Below are positions 17,643-20,272 of a stretch of 20,272 nt of DNA, piece by piece. The notes under the pieces were generated by a model that was given only the letters and a program-made list of their open reading frames with translations, was not told the DNA's origin and made no database searches. The stretch comes from Terfezia claveryi (lineage: Eukaryota; Ascomycota; Pezizomycetes; Pezizales; Pezizaceae), in NCBI GenBank assembly GCA_015179025.1, contig WHUX01000537.1, forward strand, positions 1-20,272, written 5' to 3'. A program made the position numbers and the translations under genes. The number at the start of each line of letters is the position of its first letter. The stretch's first letter is position 1.

Positions 17643-19615
17643 ACCTTAAGTATGAATTAGTCAGCGAGCTGAAGCTTAGTTATGTACCACGGTACATAGC
17701 ATGATCATGGTCCGGTATGAACGGTCCAACTGGAGCTCCAATTACAAATAAAATTTAATGTGCTACCACATCTAGCCTTTGCGTATATGTTCCGAGACTA
17801 CATTCACATGTATGTTAGACTGAAATAATGTTGTGCTCAGGAGGATCACAGGAAGGTCATATTGTGAGACATAAGCACTGAGGTATGGTATGCGAGTTGT
17901 ACCGTAAAGTTAGCACTCCATGAACCATGCGGCCAATGAAGAAAATGCACTTCTAAGAGTCATATTGGGTACTGGGGAACTTCCATTCAATACCTGTTTT
18001 GTCCTTGGAAATATTGATTCAGGACAAAACCTGGCACGCTTTGAGAAGATCTGCCAAGATTAGATGGAATGATTGGTGCTCGACCACAATACCTAAGTAT
18101 GTATCGAACAGTGTTGAGGCCTACTTACTAAGTACTTAAATATTGCTATGGGTAATATTGGCAGTCAATACCATATGTATCATATATCAATAGAGGCACC
18201 TATCAACCCGGCGAACATTAGCTAGTCCGGGTCTAGTCAGAAGTAAAGTAGAATGCCTATATGCAATACTGTAATGCAATGATATGAACTAATTGGGGTG
18301 CAAGATATATACAATGGGCTATTACATTCTCTACCTGGGGGTTTTACTCAGAGGTCTTAGCGCTACGGTATAAGGCCAGCGCCTCAAGGTTAATGAGTGG
18401 CCGTGTCATGCACACACCCAGCGTCAATTTGGAGGAAACCTGTTGAGAATATGCCAAATTCAAAGAAGTAGCGTGGGAATATAATTAGAACCAATCACAC
18501 CACCTCAGGATAGATGTCCTCGACAACTTACACCAAGTGAGTGGATGCGATTTTGTGAAAAGCGTAGTAACAAAAGCTTTCCCTAGGTCCAAGATTCGAT
18601 TCAGTGCGATTGGAAGGTCAAGCTGCAGTGGTGTCACAAATACATAGCCATTTGTATCTCGTTCTCTATATCGCTCGGAGCCCTGCAAATGTTGAGAAGA
18701 TCACAGAATTTTCTTTTTATCCCAGTCTCTGCTAATGGCTGCATAAACACAGATGAGGGACTCTATGAGGGTATATCTAAATTATTCTGTCGGTTGCGAT
18801 ATAAAGATGCTTCAGATATGGATAACTCGACCCATATCTAACCCAGGTGGGAGCCTTGGGGAAAACTAGAGCTTGACAAGAAAACCGGATCGCACAACAG
18901 TTTGATTCGTTCTATCATTCAGCATCTTTAAACAAACAGACGTACTGGATGGCTCTGGGCCTATGTACTACCTACATGTATTGGCATATATAAGGTAGGA
19001 ATATTGAAATAGAAGGTCAACTACACCTCTTTATTTGAGTTATGTACTCTGTGATGATCAGGATGAAAGACATTCACTCCTTTTAGGCACTCGATCTGTA
19101 ATTTGCAAAGCAAGAGCGCTTAAGTGGCTAACAATCTATGCAATTTACGTTTCAATTGGTAATTCCGAACTTGACGTTTCCCAAAGGGATAAAACAGGGC
19201 CGAGAAATTCGAATGTTGAAAGGTAAGCGTGTGGTGATTGGGGGGGCGAAAGGAGTGTGTTTTTGAATTTCATGGAAGCACTCTGGAGAACATGTAGGTG
19301 GCTATGAGCTATCCGTAGTTCCACTCCCGTCGAACAACTTCACCTCACACATATACTCCCATTACACAAGTGTTTATTGTTAATGATGGTAATTTCATAG
19401 TTGTGGGAAAGGTATACAATTTCGAACTTGAAATATAATACCTGATCCTTCCCCATCTTTGTATCCATTCCCAAAATAGTCTTCAAGTGGGAACACACTC
19501 CCCATATTCTTTTCTTCAAATACTCCCAAGGCCAACTACTTTCTTAAAGTTACCATCACCAAAGTCAAAGTATAACACTTCCATCTCAGAGGACTGTCCT
19601 GTTCAGTGATCAGTG
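17643..19615. other. no gene recognised; two hairpins
   Basis: TATGTACC (17681-17688) and GGTACATA (17691-17698) form an 8-bp stem. GTTTTGTCCT (17996-18005) and AGGACAAAAC (18021-18030) form a 10-bp stem with a 15-nt loop. Frames at 18485-18688 (minus) and 19035-19226 (plus) show no motif or splice support. The part just before 19616 should hold the promoter of the last gene. Confidence 0.45.
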
Positions 19616-20272
19616 ATGAATTCCGCACTTCATCACGTCACTTCACAACGGACAGATGAAGCTTATGCTGTTCAAACCCAAGGTACCTCCTCTCCAGCTT
19701 CATCCCCCCTCGCTATCGGCCAGAGTTCTCTGGGTTTTCTTGCAGAAGTCGCGATCGCTCTTTATGAACAGGAGGCCCAGGGCAAGATGCCTCCGAGAGT
19801 GGCGTCTGCACCGTCAGTGCCATCGCCGATAGAGATACCTGCTCCAACCAAGGCATTGAAGTATGAAGCTACAGAATATCCCCAAGTGCTGCTAATACCA
19901 CCCGGTTACACTAATATAATATGTATCTGTTTCAACGCTAGCAGGCGTAAACGCGTAGTACCTGCCAAAAATAAGGCCCAGTCGGTAGCTTCAGTAGGAG
20001 TAGAGGAGATTCCCGAGCGGCCAGTCAAGTGAGTAGTAACTGAAAGATTCTTGCGGATCCTCGATAGCTCAACTGACATTGTGTGCAGCCGGGCGCGTGC
20101 TCGGGCCGGAGTTCAGCCACAAACACCTAAAGCTTCGTCGAGGTTCGTTACATCAACAACGCCCAAATTAATCGCTTCTGCCCCAGCTCGACTGACACTT
20201 TGTAGGCGGCGAACATTGGCCCAGGCCTCTTCCTCTCAAAGAAGGATCGCCCCTGGCCCAGCACCAGAGGCT
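19616..20272 (+). CDS. unrecognised basic Ser/Pro/Ala-rich protein, 3' end outside window
   Basis: The first ATG of the frame is at 19616. Proposed exons are 19616-19860, 19945-20028, 20089-20142 and 20206 onward. Intron 2 (20029-20088; GTGAGT, AACTGAC, GTGCAG) is required because the unspliced frame stops at TGA. Intron 1 (19861-19944; GTATGA, CTAAT, CTAGCAG) and intron 3 (20143-20205; GTTCGT, GACTGAC, TTGTAG) are in-frame multiples of three without stops, so either could be retained. Splicing intron 1 yields a basic cluster, KALKRKRVVPAKNK, a likely nuclear localisation signal. The N-terminus has a Ser-rich stretch and a probable amphipathic helix (LGFLAEVAIALYEQE). Later exons are Arg/Ser/Ala/Pro-rich (SRRRTLAQASSSQRRIAPGP). 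It may be a nuclear regulatory protein, but no domain is recognised in the part present. Confidence 0.6.

Noticed and set aside
18585..18600. GATTCGATTC resembling a tRNA B box
   Set aside because: No A box, cloverleaf or acceptor pairing could be found at the proper distance.
1..20272. CRISPR array, operon or bacterial origin
   Set aside because: Spliceosomal introns and fungal protein families show this is eukaryotic; the repeats are dispersed and not regularly spaced.

Overview
The window looks like a piece of a filamentous ascomycete (Pezizomycotina) nuclear genome. The basis is short introns of about 50-140 nt with GTANGT-type donors, CTAAC/CTGAC branch sites and NAG acceptors, plus protein families typical of fungi (Tvp18, NTF2, a CFEM-like cysteine pattern). 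A Leotiomycete is my guess; nothing in the sequence proves the class. The region is gene-poor and rich in transposon debris. Most open frames in it are short chance frames.

Layout: 1-1015 holds an AT-rich element with near-perfect 183/182-bp terminal inverted repeats (TIRs). 1016-3198 has no convincing gene but contains a cluster of TATACCGGA motifs and several micro-insertions. 3199-5459 carries two recognisable housekeeping genes, both on the minus strand: TVP18 (three exons, one of only 16 nt) and NTF2 (probably five exons, the first of only 4 nt). 7039-7432 is a small gene broken by two frameshifts. 8540-9210 is a decayed Ty3/gypsy chromovirus (GPY/F module plus chromodomain, minus strand), possibly extending to about 9956. 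11731-12513 is a four-exon secreted cysteine-rich gene with a CFEM-like pattern, minus strand, whose C-terminal tail seems to have slipped out of frame. 12514-19615 is about 7 kb of gene desert with TIR relics, hairpins and a dense motif cluster. 19616 to the end is the 5' part of an unrecognised basic, Ser/Pro/Ala-rich protein, plus strand.

The most unusual signal is a dispersed motif, TAGTCTGGTT (reverse AACCAGACTA), which recurs far above chance. At about ten places it, or a close variant, sits as a 10-29 bp insert between exact or near-exact 9-bp direct repeats. The insert begins with TAGTCT and/or ends with AGACTA, directly against the duplication. This is what a TIR transposon with 9-bp target-site duplications (TSDs) would leave, but the inserts are far too short to be ordinary MITEs. 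The 21-bp tandem repeats inside the large TIR element show the same pattern (9-bp unit plus 12-bp motif). I know of no described system that matches this and regard it as the main candidate for something new.

The recognised genes do not form a pathway: TVP18 acts in Golgi membranes, NTF2 in nuclear import, and the CFEM-like protein at the cell surface or outside the cell.
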